Notes: generated from the sequence alone by a model not told the origin. DNA of 64,000 bases from Gluconacetobacter diazotrophicus PA1 5 (GCF_000067045.1 NC_010125.1:3326001-3390000); one strand, 5' to 3'. Positions 49,919 to 60,701 are shown, numbered from the stretch's first letter. Made by a program: numbers and translations.

Positions 49919-51235
49919 TTAAAGAATGAAGCGGCTGAGGTCGCCCTTGCGCGCCAGCGGCGCCACCTTGTCCTGCACGTCGGCGGCGGTGATGCGCACC
50001 GCCTGGCCCGAACGGTCGGACGCCGTGAACGAGACCTCTTCCAGCAGCCGCTCCAGCACCGTCGCCAGGCGCCGCGCGCCGATATTCTCGATCCGCTCGT
50101 TGATGTCGGCGGCCAGTTCCGCCAGCGCGTCCACCGCGTCGTCCGAGAACTCCAGGGTCACGCCCTCGGTCCCCAGCAGCGCGGTATATTGCTTCAGCAG
50201 CGAATGTTCCGGCTCGGTCAGGATGCGCCGCAGGTCCTCGCGCGTCAGCGGCGCCAGCTCGACACGGATCGGCAGGCGCCCCTGCAATTCCGGCAGCAGG
50301 TCCGACGGCTTGGCGATGTGGAACGCGCCCGAGGCGATGAACAGGATATGGTCCGTCTTCACCGGCCCGTATTTGGTGGATACCGTCGTGCCCTCGATCA
50401 GCGGCAGCAGGTCGCGCTGCACGCCCTCGCGCGAGACGTCGCCGCCCCGGAACCCGCTTTCCGACGACCGGGCGCAGACCTTGTCGATCTCGTCCAGGAA
50501 GACGATGCCGTGATCCTGGGCATGGGCCACCGCCTCGCCGGTCAGGGCGTCGTTGTCCAGCATCTTGTCCGCTTCCTCGCGCGTCAGGGCCTCGCGCGCG
50601 GCGGCGACGGTCATGCGGCGGCGCTGCGGCACGCGGTTCATCAATCCCTTCATCATGTCGGAGAAATTGATGACCGTACCGGACGTCATGTTCCCCATGT
50701 CGCCCATGCTGCCCGGTGCCTGGGTGTCGGCGATCGAGATTTCGACCTCCTTCTCCTCCAGCTCGCCATTGCGCAGCATGCGGCGGAACTTGCCCTTGGT
50801 GTCGGCCGAGGCACCCTCGCCCACCAGCGCGTCCACCAGCCGGTTTTCGGCGGCCAGTTCGGCGCGCGCCTGCACGTCGCGGCGGCGCAGGTCGCGCAGC
50901 ATGTTCAGCGACACCTCGACCAGGTCGCGCACGATGCTTTCGACATCGCGGCCGACATAGCCGACCTCGGTGAACTTGGTGGCCTCGACCTTCAGGAACG
51001 GCGCCTGCGCCAGACGGGCCAGGCGGCGGGCGATCTCGGTCTTGCCGCAGCCGGTCGGGCCGATCATCAGGATGTTCTTCGGCACCACCTCGTCGCGCAG
51101 CCCGTCGGCCAGTTGCGCCCGGCGCCAGCGGTTGCGCAGCGCGATAGCCACCGCGCGCTTGGCATCGGTCTGGCCGATGATGAAGCGATCGAGTTCCGAG
51201 ACGATCTCACGGGGGGAATGGTTGGGAATGTCCAT
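49919..51235 (-). CDS. hslU: ATP-dependent protease ATPase subunit HslU
   Basis: AAA+ unfoldase of the HslVU (ClpYQ) protease. The 438-residue sequence has [34 protein letters not shown]-type N-terminus, the Walker A site [15 protein letters not shown], the pore-region [17 protein letters not shown], an I-domain with a variable helical segment, Walker [10 protein letters not shown], and sensor-2 region [17 protein letters not shown]. The C-terminus ends LSRFIL, which docks into HslV. Start and hslV stop overlap by one base (TAATG). Confidence 0.97.
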   Translation of the reverse strand: MDIPNHSPREIVSELDRFIIGQTDAKRAVAIALRNRWRRAQLADGLRDEVVPKNILMIGPTGCGKTEIARRLARLAQAPFLKVEATKFTEVGYVGRDVESIVRDLVEVSLNMLRDLRRRDVQARAELAAENRLVDALVGEGASADTKGKFRRMLRNGELEEKEVEISIADTQAPGSMGDMGNMTSGTVINFSDMMKGLMNRVPQRRRMTVAAAREALTREEADKMLDNDALTGEAVAHAQDHGIVFLDEIDKVCARSSESGFRGGDVSREGVQRDLLPLIEGTTVSTKYGPVKTDHILFIASGAFHIAKPSDLLPELQGRLPIRVELAPLTREDLRRILTEPEHSLLKQYTALLGTEGVTLEFSDDAVDALAELAADINERIENIGARRLATVLERLLEEVSFTASDRSGQAVRITAADVQDKVAPLARKGDLSRFIL

Positions 51236-51834
51236 TACGCGGCAGCCTCTCCCGGAGCCTCATCCGGGCCCAGGGTCTCCAGAATCACGGAATGATTGGT
51301 ATAGACGCAGATCTCGCCGGCGATGCGCATCGCCCGGCGCGCGATCTCGGCCGCCGACAGGCCGTCGATATCGGCCAGCGCCCGCGCGGCGGACAGGGCA
51401 TAATTGCCGCCCGAGCCGATGGCGATGATCCCGTCCTCGGGTTCCAGCACGTCGCCGTTGCCGGTCAGGGTGAACGAGCGTTCCTGGTCGGCCACGGCCA
51501 TCATCGCCTCCAGCCGGCGCAGGTAGCGGTCGGTCCGCCAGTCCTTGGCCAGTTCGACGCAGGCGCGTTCCAACTGGTTCGGGTAGCGTTCCAGCTTGGC
51601 TTCCAGCCGTTCCAGCAGGGTGAAGGCATCGGCCGTCGCCCCGGCGAAGCCCGCCAGGATGGAATTGGACGGGCCGATGCGCCGGACCTTGCGGGCATTG
51701 CCCTTTATGACTGTGGCGCCCAGCGTGACCTGGCCGTCGCCGGCCATCGCCACCTGCGCGCCCCGGCGCACGCACAGGATCGTCGTCCCGTGCCAGCCGA
51801 TGGGATCATGTTGGCTCGCGTGTATGTTCTGCAT
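51235..51834 (-). CDS. hslV: ATP-dependent protease proteolytic subunit HslV
   Basis: Threonine peptidase that forms the proteolytic core of HslVU. The precursor has a 16-residue propeptide ([16 protein letters not shown]) followed by TTILCVRRG, so T17 should become the catalytic N-terminal threonine. [25 protein letters not shown] and [29 protein letters not shown] are typical. The ATG at 51834 was chosen because the alphaproteobacterial propeptide begins there; an open frame extends 12 codons further. It forms an operon with hslU. Confidence 0.97.
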   Translation of the reverse strand: MQNIHASQHDPIGWHGTTILCVRRGAQVAMAGDGQVTLGATVIKGNARKVRRIGPSNSILAGFAGATADAFTLLERLEAKLERYPNQLERACVELAKDWRTDRYLRRLEAMMAVADQERSFTLTGNGDVLEPEDGIIAIGSGGNYALSAARALADIDGLSAAEIARRAMRIAGEICVYTNHSVILETLGPDEAPGEAAA

Positions 51835-51923
51835 GACTGACAGAGATAGGCCGTTCCCGCCGCAGGACAAGAGCCAAAGACGGAAGGCCGCCCCCCGCCG
51901 GTTCGCCCCCTCGATTCGCCCCT

Positions 51924-53840
51924 TCAGCCCGCCATCGCGCGGCTGACATGGCGGGACAGGTCCGCCTGGGTGAAGGGCTTGCGCAGCACCAGGGCGTCGT
52001 CGGGCAGGATGGTGTCGTCGGCATAGCCGGTCAGGAACAGGATGCGGCTGCCCGGATAATGCGCGCGAATCCGGCGCGCCGCTTCCTCGCCGTCCATCCG
52101 GGGCATCATCACGTCCATGACCACCAGGTCGGGGACATCGGGCGCCATGCCGGCGATCCGCGCCAGGGCGTCCTCGCCGCCCCGGGCCTCGATCGCCTGG
52201 TGGCCCATTCCGCGCAGGAAGCCGGCGGTCACGGCCCGCACCGCGTCCTCGTCATCGACCACCAGGACCCGCAGCCCGTGCGGGGCCGCCGCGTGCTCCG
52301 CCGCCTCGCGGGGGTCGGATGCGCCGCCCTGGCGATGATGGACCGGGAAATACAGATCCACCCGCGTGCCCTGCCCCGGCGCGCTGGTCACGCGGACATC
52401 GCCGCCGACATGCCGCACGAAGCCGTAGATCATCGACAGCCCCAGCCCCGTCCCGCGTCCCACGTCCTTGGTGGTGAAGAACGGTTCGAACACCCGCGCC
52501 ACCGTTTCGGGCGGCATGCCGGTGCCCTGGTCGGCCACCGACACCACGACGTAATCGCCCGAAGCGGGCTCGCCCTCGGCCGCCGGTTCGTCCAGGTGCG
52601 CCACCCGCGTGGACAGGGTGATGGTCCCGCCGTCGGGCATGGCGTCGCTGGCATTGATGCACAGGTTCAGAAGCGCCAGTTCCAGTTGCCCGGCATCGGT
52701 GCGCGCCGGCGGCAGGTCGCCGTCCGGCGCCAGTTTGTCCATGCGGATGTCGAACGACGCATGGCTGCCGTCGCGCCGGCGCGAGGTCACGCCCTGCATC
52801 AGCAGATCGCGCATGCCGCGCAGCAGCGCGTTCACGTCCACCGGCTGCAGGCTCAGGTCGCGCGGCCGGCTGAAATTCAGCAGGCGCCGCGTCAGTTCCG
52901 CCCCGCGCCGCGCCGCCGCCATCGCGTTGTCCAGCAGGTGCGCCGTCCGTTCGTCCAGCCCGTCGGCCATGTCCGTGGCCAGTTCCAGCGAGCCCATCAC
53001 CGCCGTCAGCAGATTGTTGAAATCATGCGCGATCCCGCCGGCCATGGTGCCCAGCGCCTGCATCTTCTCCGCCTGGCGCAGCCGGGCCTCCATCTCCCTC
53101 TGGCGGGTGATGTCGCGGTTGATCAGCACGGAATACGCCTCGCCGCGCGCATTGCGGTCCAGTTGCACCCGGGTGAATTCCCGCCAGGACAGCCCGCCTC
53201 CCGGCGCGGGAATGGCGATCACCTCCTCGTCCTTGCCCTCGGCCGCCAGGCGGGCCTCGGCCTCACGGACGGCGGGACGCTGGGCGGGGTCGCACACATC
53301 CTCCTCCCGCTGTCCCAGGCAGGCGGCCTCGTCGCGCCCGTAGAAGGCGGCCGCCTTGCGGTTGATGCGGATGAAGCGCCCCTGCGGGTCCTTGAACGCC
53401 AGGCCCGCGCGCAGATTCTGCTGCAACCCCCGCAGCAGCATCCGCTCGGTCTGCAGTTCGCCTTCCAGCCGATGGCGATGCGCCGCCTGGACGATCATGG
53501 CGCGCAGCGCGTCGCCGTCCCACGGCTTGTGGGAATAGAACGAGATGCGCCCCTGGTTCAGCGCCGCCGCCACCGCGCCGATATCGGCATAGCCGGTCAG
53601 CAGGATCGCCTGCGCGTCGCAGACGGTGCGCGCCCGCGCCAGCATGACGTCACCGCCCATTTCCGGCATGCGCTGGTCGGACACGATGACGTCGACGTCG
53701 CTGCGCCCGGCCAGGATTTCCAGCGCCTCGACCGGCGAGGTGGTGGACAGGATGGTGAACGAATCTTCCAGCAGGTCGGCCAGCGCCACCAGGATTTCCG
53801 GTTCGTCATCGACCAGCAGGACGACGGGACGATCGGTCAT
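51924..53840 (-). CDS. Hybrid sensor histidine kinase, REC-PAS-HisKA-HATPase-REC
   Basis: A 638-residue cytoplasmic hybrid kinase, last gene of the chemosensory operon. The N-terminal receiver ([19 protein letters not shown], acceptor Asp in [18 protein letters not shown]) is of the RpfG/HD-associated type. A PAS domain follows ([27 protein letters not shown]). The kinase has the phospho-His in [21 protein letters not shown] box [14 protein letters not shown], and G boxes [11 protein letters not shown] and [15 protein letters not shown]-terminal receiver ([32 protein letters not shown]) closes the chain. No membrane segment is seen. It overlaps the preceding kinase gene by four bases. Confidence 0.92.
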   Translation of the reverse strand: MTDRPVVLLVDDEPEILVALADLLEDSFTILSTTSPVEALEILAGRSDVDVIVSDQRMPEMGGDVMLARARTVCDAQAILLTGYADIGAVAAALNQGRISFYSHKPWDGDALRAMIVQAAHRHRLEGELQTERMLLRGLQQNLRAGLAFKDPQGRFIRINRKAAAFYGRDEAACLGQREEDVCDPAQRPAVREAEARLAAEGKDEEVIAIPAPGGGLSWREFTRVQLDRNARGEAYSVLINRDITRQREMEARLRQAEKMQALGTMAGGIAHDFNNLLTAVMGSLELATDMADGLDERTAHLLDNAMAAARRGAELTRRLLNFSRPRDLSLQPVDVNALLRGMRDLLMQGVTSRRRDGSHASFDIRMDKLAPDGDLPPARTDAGQLELALLNLCINASDAMPDGGTITLSTRVAHLDEPAAEGEPASGDYVVVSVADQGTGMPPETVARVFEPFFTTKDVGRGTGLGLSMIYGFVRHVGGDVRVTSAPGQGTRVDLYFPVHHRQGGASDPREAAEHAAAPHGLRVLVVDDEDAVRAVTAGFLRGMGHQAIEARGGEDALARIAGMAPDVPDLVVMDVMMPRMDGEEAARRIRAHYPGSRILFLTGYADDTILPDDALVLRKPFTQADLSRHVSRAMAG

Positions 53841-55747
53841 GCGTGTTCTCCCGCCGGCAGGGCGGTGGAATCGGCCATGGCCGCCAGATGCGGCTGCCAC
53901 GGCACGGACACGGTGAAGACCGTCCCGCCGGCGGCCCCATCGGTCGTCCCGTCGGCCGAACGCGGCGCATCGGTGATCGAGATCGTGCCGCGATGGGCCT
54001 GCACGACGCCATAGGCGATGGCCAGCCCCAGCCCGGTGCCCGCGCCGACCGGCTTGGTGGTGAAGAACGGCTCGAAGATCCGCTCCTTCAGGTCCGGCGG
54101 AATCCCCGGCCCGTTATCCATCACGGTGAAGACATAGGTCCGCCCCGCCTCGCCGTCGCGCAGTTCGGTGCCGATCCGGATCATGCCCCGCGCGGGTCCC
54201 GCGTCGCTCATGGACTGTATCGCGTCGGCGGCGTTGCTGATGATGTTCATAAGCACCTGGTTGAGCAGCGCCGACTGGCAATACAGCCGGTCGGGCGCGC
54301 GATAATCCCGTTCCACCACGATCTCGCTGCCGAATTTCTGCCCCAGCAGCGCCAGCACCGTCTCCAGCGCCTCCGGCACGTCGATGACCTGGAACTGGCC
54401 TTCTTCCAGGCGCGAGAACTTGCGCAGGTTCAGCACCAGGTTCTGGATTCGCCGCAACCCCAGGTTCATCGATTCGACGCGATCGCGGCATTTCATCAGC
54501 GCGGCATGATGCCCGGCATCCGCCGGCGCCGCATCGCGTTCCTCATCCGCGATCACCCGCGCCAGCAGGCGGGCGACCGTGTCCTTGTGCGCCAGGATGA
54601 AGGCCAGCGGATTGTTGATCTCGTGCGCGATGCCGGCCACCAGTTCGCCCAGCGAGGCCATCTTGGCGGTCTGGATCAGCTTGCCCTGGGTTTCGATCAG
54701 CTTGCGGTTGGCATCGGCCAGTTCGGCGTTGGCCTGTTCCAGCGCCTCGGCCAGCGAGGCCTTGGACGCGATGGACGCCGCCTCGGCCCGCGCGGTCTCC
54801 ACCGCGATCTCGCGCGCCTGCCGTTCCTGGTCCACGCGCCGCGCCTCGTCCTGCAGCAGCTTGCGCCGCACCAGCGCGCGGATGCGCAGCGCCAGCACGT
54901 CGGGCTCGACATCGTCGGCCACCAGGTCGTCCACCCCGGCCTCGAACGCCCGGGCCGAGAACACGCCCCGCAGCGCCTGCCCGCCGCTCAGCCCCAGGAT
55001 GCGGGGCGGCACGCCGCCCGCCACCACGACCTCCTGCCGCACATCGTCCAGTTCGCGGCAGAAGGCGATGCCGTCGAAGGCGTCGGACACCAGGTCCACG
55101 ACCACGCAGTCGGGTTCGCGCGCCGCTTCGAACCAGTCCTGCCGGTCCATCGACATCGGCTGGTGGGCCACCGTGACCTCGTGCCCGTCGCTGCGCATCA
55201 GGGCCGCCAGCGACGTCACGTCACGGTCACGCGTCCCGTCGCCGCCCACGATCAGGATACGCGCCCGGCGGAACATGCCGTCGCGCGCCCCCGCGCCGTC
55301 ACGCAGCAGCGCGCCCGCGCCCTCGCGCAGCAGCGCGCGGATGCGAAAGACGATCAGGTCCGGGTCGGCCGATTTGGGCACATAGGCATCGGCGCCGCTT
55401 TCCAGCCCCTCGCGCTCCAGCCCCGGCTCGCCGCCCTCGGTCAGCATCAGGACGGGAATCATGCGCGTGACCGCGCTCATGCGCAGTTGCCGGGCCATCT
55501 GCCCGCCATTCATGCCCGGCAGGTGATAATCGGCCACCACCAGGTCGGGAATCCGCCCGTCCAGGGAATCCAGCGCGGCCTCGCCGCTGGCCACCCGGGT
55601 CACGGCGAAGCCGTGGCTTTCCAGCATCCGCCGGATGCGCAGCGCCTGGGTATCGGAATCCTCGACCAGCAGCAGCGCCGGCCGTGCCGGCCCCTCCTGC
55701 GGCGGGACCGCCCGCGATGCGGCGGCCTGGGACGCGCCGCCGGTCAT
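53837..55747 (-). CDS. Hybrid histidine kinase with two N-terminal receivers (CheS3-like), REC-REC-HisKA-HATPase
   Basis: A 636-residue cytoplasmic kinase. Receiver 1 ([19 protein letters not shown], acceptor Asp in [12 protein letters not shown], Lys in YVPKS) looks intact. Receiver 2 keeps an acceptor-like Asp ([13 protein letters not shown]) but has GGD for the acidic pair and lacks the conserved Lys, so it is degenerate. A coiled coil ([20 protein letters not shown]) leads to the HisKA box [20 protein letters not shown] and a complete ATPase domain ([24 protein letters not shown]). The domain order matches CheS3 of the Rhodospirillum centenum Che3 cascade. It overlaps cheB and the next kinase gene by four bases each. 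Confidence 0.9.
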   Translation of the reverse strand: MTGGASQAAASRAVPPQEGPARPALLLVEDSDTQALRIRRMLESHGFAVTRVASGEAALDSLDGRIPDLVVADYHLPGMNGGQMARQLRMSAVTRMIPVLMLTEGGEPGLEREGLESGADAYVPKSADPDLIVFRIRALLREGAGALLRDGAGARDGMFRRARILIVGGDGTRDRDVTSLAALMRSDGHEVTVAHQPMSMDRQDWFEAAREPDCVVVDLVSDAFDGIAFCRELDDVRQEVVVAGGVPPRILGLSGGQALRGVFSARAFEAGVDDLVADDVEPDVLALRIRALVRRKLLQDEARRVDQERQAREIAVETARAEAASIASKASLAEALEQANAELADANRKLIETQGKLIQTAKMASLGELVAGIAHEINNPLAFILAHKDTVARLLARVIADEERDAAPADAGHHAALMKCRDRVESMNLGLRRIQNLVLNLRKFSRLEEGQFQVIDVPEALETVLALLGQKFGSEIVVERDYRAPDRLYCQSALLNQVLMNIISNAADAIQSMSDAGPARGMIRIGTELRDGEAGRTYVFTVMDNGPGIPPDLKERIFEPFFTTKPVGAGTGLGLAIAYGVVQAHRGTISITDAPRSADGTTDGAAGGTVFTVSVPWQPHLAAMADSTALPAGEHA

Positions 55748-56847
55748 GGCAGCCGCGCCTCGGCCCCGGCGATCGCAAGCGTGGACGTGGCCGTGGCGAT
55801 CGCGGCCAGGTGCGGCGCGATCTGGCCCAGCGGCAGGCTGATCGAGGCCGCGCCGATCCGCTCGGCCGCGCCGGGCATGCCGTGAACGATGGACGTGCTG
55901 CGATCCTCGGCGATCGTATAGCCGCCGGCCCGCCGCACCTCCTTCAGCCCCGTCGCCCCGTCCTCGCCCATGCCGGTCAGCAGGATGCCGATCGCCCCGG
56001 CGCCTTCCCGCGCCAGGGACGCGAACAGCGCGTTTGCCGACGGCCGCTGCCCGCCCAGCGGGGGCACGTTCGACAGGCGGATCTCATCGCCGCATCCCAG
56101 CATCAGGTGGGTGTCGGCGGGGGCGACATGCACGTGGCCGGGCCGCAGCGCCTCGCCCGGCCGCGCGACGCTGACCGACAGTTTCGTCTGCGTGCCCAGC
56201 CAGGCCGCGAATCCTTCCATGAAGCCCGCCCCCATATGCTGGACCAGCAGGATCGGCCACGGGAACGTCGCCGGCAGCGCCCCCATGATGTGCGACAATG
56301 CCTGCGGCCCGCCGGTCGATGCCGCCATGCCGACCATGCGCGGGCGCAGGCGGGGCAGCGGCAGGGTGGCGGCAGCGGCTGCCGCCGGGCCGTGCGACAG
56401 CCGCTGCCGGATCACCGGGACCTGGCTCATGATATAAAGCTGCGTCGCGATCGCGGTGCCGCCGGCGGCACCGACCGGCCAGCCGGCCGGCTTCTCGACC
56501 ACCGAAAGCGCCCCGGCGCGCAGGGCGTTCATCGAAACCTGCAACGCCGGATCGGCCGAGGCGTCGCTGACGATCACGATCGGCGTCGGGCATTCCGCCA
56601 TGATCCGCCGCGTGGCCTCCAGCCCGTCCATGCCGGGCAGGCGCACATCCATCGAAATCACGTCGGGGCGCAGGCGCGGCACCAGGCGCAGGGCTTCCTC
56701 CGCGGTTTCGACCGAATCGGCCAGTTCCAGGCGCGGGTCGTCGCGGATCAGCCGGACCAGCACATGGCGGACCACGGCGGAATCCTCGACCACCAGCACG
56801 CGGGCCGGGCGCGACGCGCGCCCCCCGGTCACGGCACTTCCGGTCAC
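55744..56847 (-). CDS. cheB: CheB-type receiver-methylesterase
   Basis: Removes methyl groups from, or deamidates, the chemoreceptor. The 367-residue protein has an N-terminal receiver (ARVLVVEDSAVVRHVLVRLI, acceptor Asp in ISMDVRLPGMDG) and a C-terminal esterase with Ser in GMAASTGGPQALSHIM, His in LLVQHMGAGFMEGFA and Asp in TGMGEDGATGLKEVRRAGG. It is probably tuned to the single MCP of this operon. The start is GTG and overlaps the cheA stop (GTGA). It lies between CheA and two hybrid kinases, as in Che3-like clusters. Confidence 0.94.
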   Translation of the reverse strand: MTGSAVTGGRASRPARVLVVEDSAVVRHVLVRLIRDDPRLELADSVETAEEALRLVPRLRPDVISMDVRLPGMDGLEATRRIMAECPTPIVIVSDASADPALQVSMNALRAGALSVVEKPAGWPVGAAGGTAIATQLYIMSQVPVIRQRLSHGPAAAAAATLPLPRLRPRMVGMAASTGGPQALSHIMGALPATFPWPILLVQHMGAGFMEGFAAWLGTQTKLSVSVARPGEALRPGHVHVAPADTHLMLGCGDEIRLSNVPPLGGQRPSANALFASLAREGAGAIGILLTGMGEDGATGLKEVRRAGGYTIAEDRSTSIVHGMPGAAERIGAASISLPLGQIAPHLAAIATATSTLAIAGAEARLP

Positions 56848-59003
56848 AGCACCCCCCGGATGGTGTCCAGCAGGTCCCCCTGCTCGAACCCCTGCTTGGT
56901 GATATAGGCGCGCGCCCCGCCCTCCAGCCCCCGGCGGATGTCGGCTTCCTCGTTCCGCGAGGTCATCAGGACCACGGGAATGGAAGACAGGCGCGGATCG
57001 GACCTGACCGCGTCCAGCAGGGCGAATCCGTCCATCCGGGGCATCTCCACGTCCGTCACGATCACATCGATGCGGTGCGACGACCGGTGCAGCATCGACA
57101 ACGCCTCGACCCCGTCGGTCGCCAGCACGACATCATAGCCATGGGTCTGCAGGATCGTCTTCTGGAGAGTCCGTGTGGTAATCGAATCGTCAACGACCAG
57201 CACCGTCGGCGTCCGCCGCGACGCGGCGTTGCCGCCGGCCGTGCCGCCGCCCGGGCTATCCCCGGGGCCGTCCCCCGGGGCCCCGCCCAGATGCCCGCCG
57301 GTCGCGCCCGCCTTGCGCCATCGATCCAGCAGCGTGTCGGGGCTGAGGACGAAGACCGGCCGGTCGCCGCGCGGCCAGCTCACCCCCGGCACCAGCGCGC
57401 TGTCCAGCCCCACGGCCTCGGCATCCGAGATCTGCAGGATCCGGACCTCGCACATCTGGTCCACGGCGAAGCCGCAGCGCACGCCGTCCATGGCCACCAG
57501 CACCACCGACAGCGCGCCCTCCTGCCCTTCCCGGGCGCCGTCATGCACCGGCAGCCCCGCGTCCGGCCGGCCCAGGAAGGCCGCCAGCGGCACCAGGGGC
57601 ACCAGGGCCGCGTCGGTTTGGGGATCGCGCCGGGCATTCAGCGGAAAATAGGTCCGGCCGTCGACCACGCGAATGTCGCCCTGCCGGACGCGCACCAGCC
57701 GTTCGATCACCCGGCCGGGCACGCCGATGGTCATGTCCCCGACCTCGACCATCAGGATGGTGCGCTGGCGCTGCGACACCGGGACGGCCATCGTCACCAC
57801 CGTGCCCCACGGACTGCCGATTTCCATCCGCACCGACCCGTGCAGGGTCCGCGCGGCCTCGGCCACCACCGACAGCCCCATGCCCCGGCCGGACAGGCGG
57901 TCGGCCTCGCCCCGGGTGGAAAAGCCGGGGGCGAACACCAGCGCCAGCAGGGTCTCGGGCACCGGCGGATCGTCCGGCGCCATCAGCCCCTGCCGCACGG
58001 CGCGCGCGGCGATGGCCTCCAGGTCCGGGCCGCGCCCGTCATCGGCCACCGACACCAGCAGGCGCACGCCCACCATCCGCACCGACAGGGTCAGGACCGG
58101 CACCGCGGGCTTGCCGGCCTCCTGCCGCCGGGCGGGGTCTTCCTGGCCATGGACGATGGCGTTGCGCAGCAGATGGATCACCGGGTCGCGCAGGGCCTGC
58201 ATGACGCGGCGGTCGGCGCGTACGTCCATGCCGGCCAGCCGCACCATCACCTCACCCGTGCCGTGTTCGCGCGCGATCTGCCGCACCATGCCGGCCAGCG
58301 ACCCGAACACCGTCCCGGCCGGGACCAGCGTCACCGCCCGGACCTCCTCGTCCAGGCGCAGCATGGCGCGATCGACCTGGCCGGCGATCCGCCCCCGCTC
58401 GCGCGCCAGCGCCGACAGGGCGCGCGTCAGCCGCGCCAGTTCCGCCGCCGGATCGACCGCGACGGCGCCGGCGGGGCCCGCCCGGCGGGTCGCCGCCGCC
58501 GTCAGATCCTCCAGTTCGGCCCACAGCCGTTCCTGGCGCGCCGACGCCCCCAGCACGTCATGCATCACGCTGACCAGGGCATCGAGGCGCGAGACCGGAA
58601 CCTGGACATAGCTCTCCGCCCCGTCGTCGCGCGACAGGGGTGCCGGCGGAACGGGCTGGGGGGTGGGGAAAGGGTCCGCGTCATCCGACCCGTCGGACGC
58701 GTCCTGCATGCAGGAATCGATCCGGTCCATCGCCTCGCCGATCGCGGCCAGGTCCTCGGGCGTCACGGTTTCCGCCGCGTCCAGCAGCCGGAACAGCCGG
58801 CTTTCCAGCGTATGGGCGATCGTCTCGATATCGGTCCGCTCGACGACCCGCGCCGCGCCCTTCAGCGAATGGACACGGCGGAACACCTCGCCGATCGCGC
58901 GCGAATCCATCGGGCCGGCGGCCAGGATGTCGCGCACCACGCGCAGATGGTCGCGGTATTCGGCGTCGAAGACCGCCAGCAGTTCCTGTCGCAGCGCCTC
59001 CAC
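56844..59003 (-). CDS. cheA: Hybrid chemotaxis-type kinase CheA-REC
   Basis: A 719-residue kinase. The Hpt domain has the phospho-His at residue 45 in VHSLKGAARVVERTDIETIAH. A short linker lacks a clear P2 (CheY/CheB docking) domain. The dimerisation and ATPase parts show HLLRNAIVHGQEDP, SVADDGRGPDLEAIAA and LSGRGMGLSVVAEAA. A CheW-like domain follows (RQRTILMVEVGDMTIGVPGRVIERLV), then a Pro/Gly linker and a C-terminal receiver (TVLVVDDSITTRTLQKTIL, IVTDVEMPRMDG). The fused receiver is typical of WspE and CheA3 rather than motility CheA. The start is GTG, nine bases after the MCP stop. Confidence 0.93.
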   Translation of the reverse strand: MEALRQELLAVFDAEYRDHLRVVRDILAAGPMDSRAIGEVFRRVHSLKGAARVVERTDIETIAHTLESRLFRLLDAAETVTPEDLAAIGEAMDRIDSCMQDASDGSDDADPFPTPQPVPPAPLSRDDGAESYVQVPVSRLDALVSVMHDVLGASARQERLWAELEDLTAAATRRAGPAGAVAVDPAAELARLTRALSALARERGRIAGQVDRAMLRLDEEVRAVTLVPAGTVFGSLAGMVRQIAREHGTGEVMVRLAGMDVRADRRVMQALRDPVIHLLRNAIVHGQEDPARRQEAGKPAVPVLTLSVRMVGVRLLVSVADDGRGPDLEAIAARAVRQGLMAPDDPPVPETLLALVFAPGFSTRGEADRLSGRGMGLSVVAEAARTLHGSVRMEIGSPWGTVVTMAVPVSQRQRTILMVEVGDMTIGVPGRVIERLVRVRQGDIRVVDGRTYFPLNARRDPQTDAALVPLVPLAAFLGRPDAGLPVHDGAREGQEGALSVVLVAMDGVRCGFAVDQMCEVRILQISDAEAVGLDSALVPGVSWPRGDRPVFVLSPDTLLDRWRKAGATGGHLGGAPGDGPGDSPGGGTAGGNAASRRTPTVLVVDDSITTRTLQKTILQTHGYDVVLATDGVEALSMLHRSSHRIDVIVTDVEMPRMDGFALLDAVRSDPRLSSIPVVLMTSRNEEADIRRGLEGGARAYITKQGFEQGDLLDTIRGVL

Positions 59004-59012
59004 GGCCGGCCG

Positions 59013-60695
59013 TCAGGTCCGGTAGCGCGCGGAAATGGCCAGAAGCTGGTGCGACAGGCTGCCCAGGTTGCTGGCCGAGGCCTCCAGGTTGCGCGTGCCC
59101 GCCGCCGTCTGCTGGCTGGCCTGGCGGATGCTCTGCAACGCGGTCATGACCTGTTCGATCCCGATCTGCTGCTGGTTGGTCGAGGCGACGATCTGCTGGA
59201 AGGCATGCACTCCTTCCTCGATCCCGCCGGTCATGCGCTCGATCGTGCGATAGGCGATGTCGGTGCGTTCCTTGCCCGCCGACACGCGCTTGACCGATTC
59301 CTCGGTCAGCATGACCGACGTGTTGATGCCGCGCTGGATGTCCCCCAGGATCGACCGCACATGCTGCGTGGCGTCGCGCGACTGGTCGGCCAGGATCTTC
59401 ATTTCCGCCGCCACCACCGCGAAGGAGCGTCCGTGCTCGCCCGCCGCGGCGGCCTCGATCGCGGCGTTCAGCGCCAGCAGGTGCGACCGTTCCGACAGGT
59501 CGTTGACCGCGGTGATAATCTCGCTGATCGCGTCGGTGCGTTCCGACAGGGCGACGATGTTCGAGGCCACGGCCTCGGCGCCTTCCTGCGTGCGGTCCAT
59601 CGCCCGCGCGGTTTCCTCGACCGCTTCCAGCCCGCTGGCGGAAGAATGGACGATGACTTCGGCCGACGAGATCACCTCGCGCGCGCGCTTGCTGATCTGC
59701 GCCCCGGAATGGGTGATCTGGTCCACGGTCGCCGCCGTTTCCTGCACGGCGGCGAACTGCTCCTCGACGCTGGCCGCCTGCTGCTGGGCGGATGCGCGGA
59801 TGTCCGCCACCGCCGCGTCCAGGTTGCGCGTGGCCTCGCGGCTCTGCTGCGCGATCTCGCGCAGGCCGTCGATCATCCGGTTCAGCCCGGTGGCCAGGCG
59901 TTCGAACTCGTCCCGCCCGACGCCCGACCCGTTGACGTTGACACGGGTCGACAGGTCCCCCTGGCCGACCAGTTCCATCACCCGCATCAATGATGCCAGC
60001 GGGGCCAGGATCGACCGCCGGGTCCAGAACGTGACGATCAGCGCCACGATGACCGCCACCGCCAGCCCCAGCGTCAGTGACCGCCGGCTGAATTCGTACA
60101 GCGCGCCGCTCTGGCTCTCGCCGGCCTGCACGCCGCCGTCCAGCGTCGTCGCGGCCTCGGCCACCAACTGGTCGACGGCCTGGTCGCGGCTGTCCGACCG
60201 CGCCGCTTGCTGCCGCACCGCCGCGTCGTCCCCGCGCCGGATCGCCCCGAACAGGTCGGACGCCGACTGCCCGTTCTGCCGCACCTGGTCCAGCGCCTGG
60301 CGCAGGCGCGACGAGATGGTGGCGAACATGGCGCGCCGCGCGTCCACCCGGGCCTCGTCATCCGCCTGGCTGGCGGCGGTCAGGGCCTGGACCAGCGTGT
60401 CCTCGGCCTGGCGCTCCACCCCGCCCCAGTCCGCGATCGCGCCGTCCAGCGCGGTGCGGTCCTTGTCGTAGTCGCGGGCATAGTAATGCGACAGGATCGA
60501 CAGGCGCCGCGCCACCAGGTCGTTTTCCAGCGCGCGCAGATGGTTCAACTGGCGATAGACGGACAGGTCGCGGGTCACGATCACCGTCATTTCGTCGCGC
60601 ACATTGCGGATCTGCCCCAGCGCATAGACGCCGATGGACACCATCAGCATGACGCCGACCATGAACCCGAACAGAAGACGATTGGCGATAGTCAC
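59013..60695 (-). CDS. Methyl-accepting chemoreceptor of the chemosensory operon
   Basis: A 560-residue receptor. TM1 (LLFGFMVGVMLMVSIGVYALG) and TM2 (LTLGLAVAVIVALIVTFWT) flank a periplasmic domain of about 175 residues that looks like a four-helix bundle. HAMP follows, then the signalling coiled coil with tip SHLLALNAAIEAAAAGEHG and FAVVAAEMKILADQS. About 140 residues follow the tip, near 20 heptads, which suggests the 40H class also used by WspA. No C-terminal CheR/CheB pentapeptide is present (ends AISARYRT). The ligand is unknown. It is the only receptor in the operon. The start is GTG. Confidence 0.92.
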   Translation of the reverse strand: MTIANRLLFGFMVGVMLMVSIGVYALGQIRNVRDEMTVIVTRDLSVYRQLNHLRALENDLVARRLSILSHYYARDYDKDRTALDGAIADWGGVERQAEDTLVQALTAASQADDEARVDARRAMFATISSRLRQALDQVRQNGQSASDLFGAIRRGDDAAVRQQAARSDSRDQAVDQLVAEAATTLDGGVQAGESQSGALYEFSRRSLTLGLAVAVIVALIVTFWTRRSILAPLASLMRVMELVGQGDLSTRVNVNGSGVGRDEFERLATGLNRMIDGLREIAQQSREATRNLDAAVADIRASAQQQAASVEEQFAAVQETAATVDQITHSGAQISKRAREVISSAEVIVHSSASGLEAVEETARAMDRTQEGAEAVASNIVALSERTDAISEIITAVNDLSERSHLLALNAAIEAAAAGEHGRSFAVVAAEMKILADQSRDATQHVRSILGDIQRGINTSVMLTEESVKRVSAGKERTDIAYRTIERMTGGIEEGVHAFQQIVASTNQQQIGIEQVMTALQSIRQASQQTAAGTRNLEASASNLGSLSHQLLAISARYRT

Positions 60696-60701
60696 GGCAG
60701 G

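Noticed and set aside
51948-55885. Plus-strand open frames of 688 and 680 codons opposite the two hybrid kinases
   Set aside because: Antisense shadows of kinase genes with complete receiver and kinase motifs; no ribosome-binding sites or family features.
57075-59993. A plus-strand open frame of 972 codons opposite cheA and the MCP gene
   Set aside because: Same mirror effect of high GC; composition is Arg/His/Gln-rich and it conflicts with clear chemosensory domains on the minus strand.
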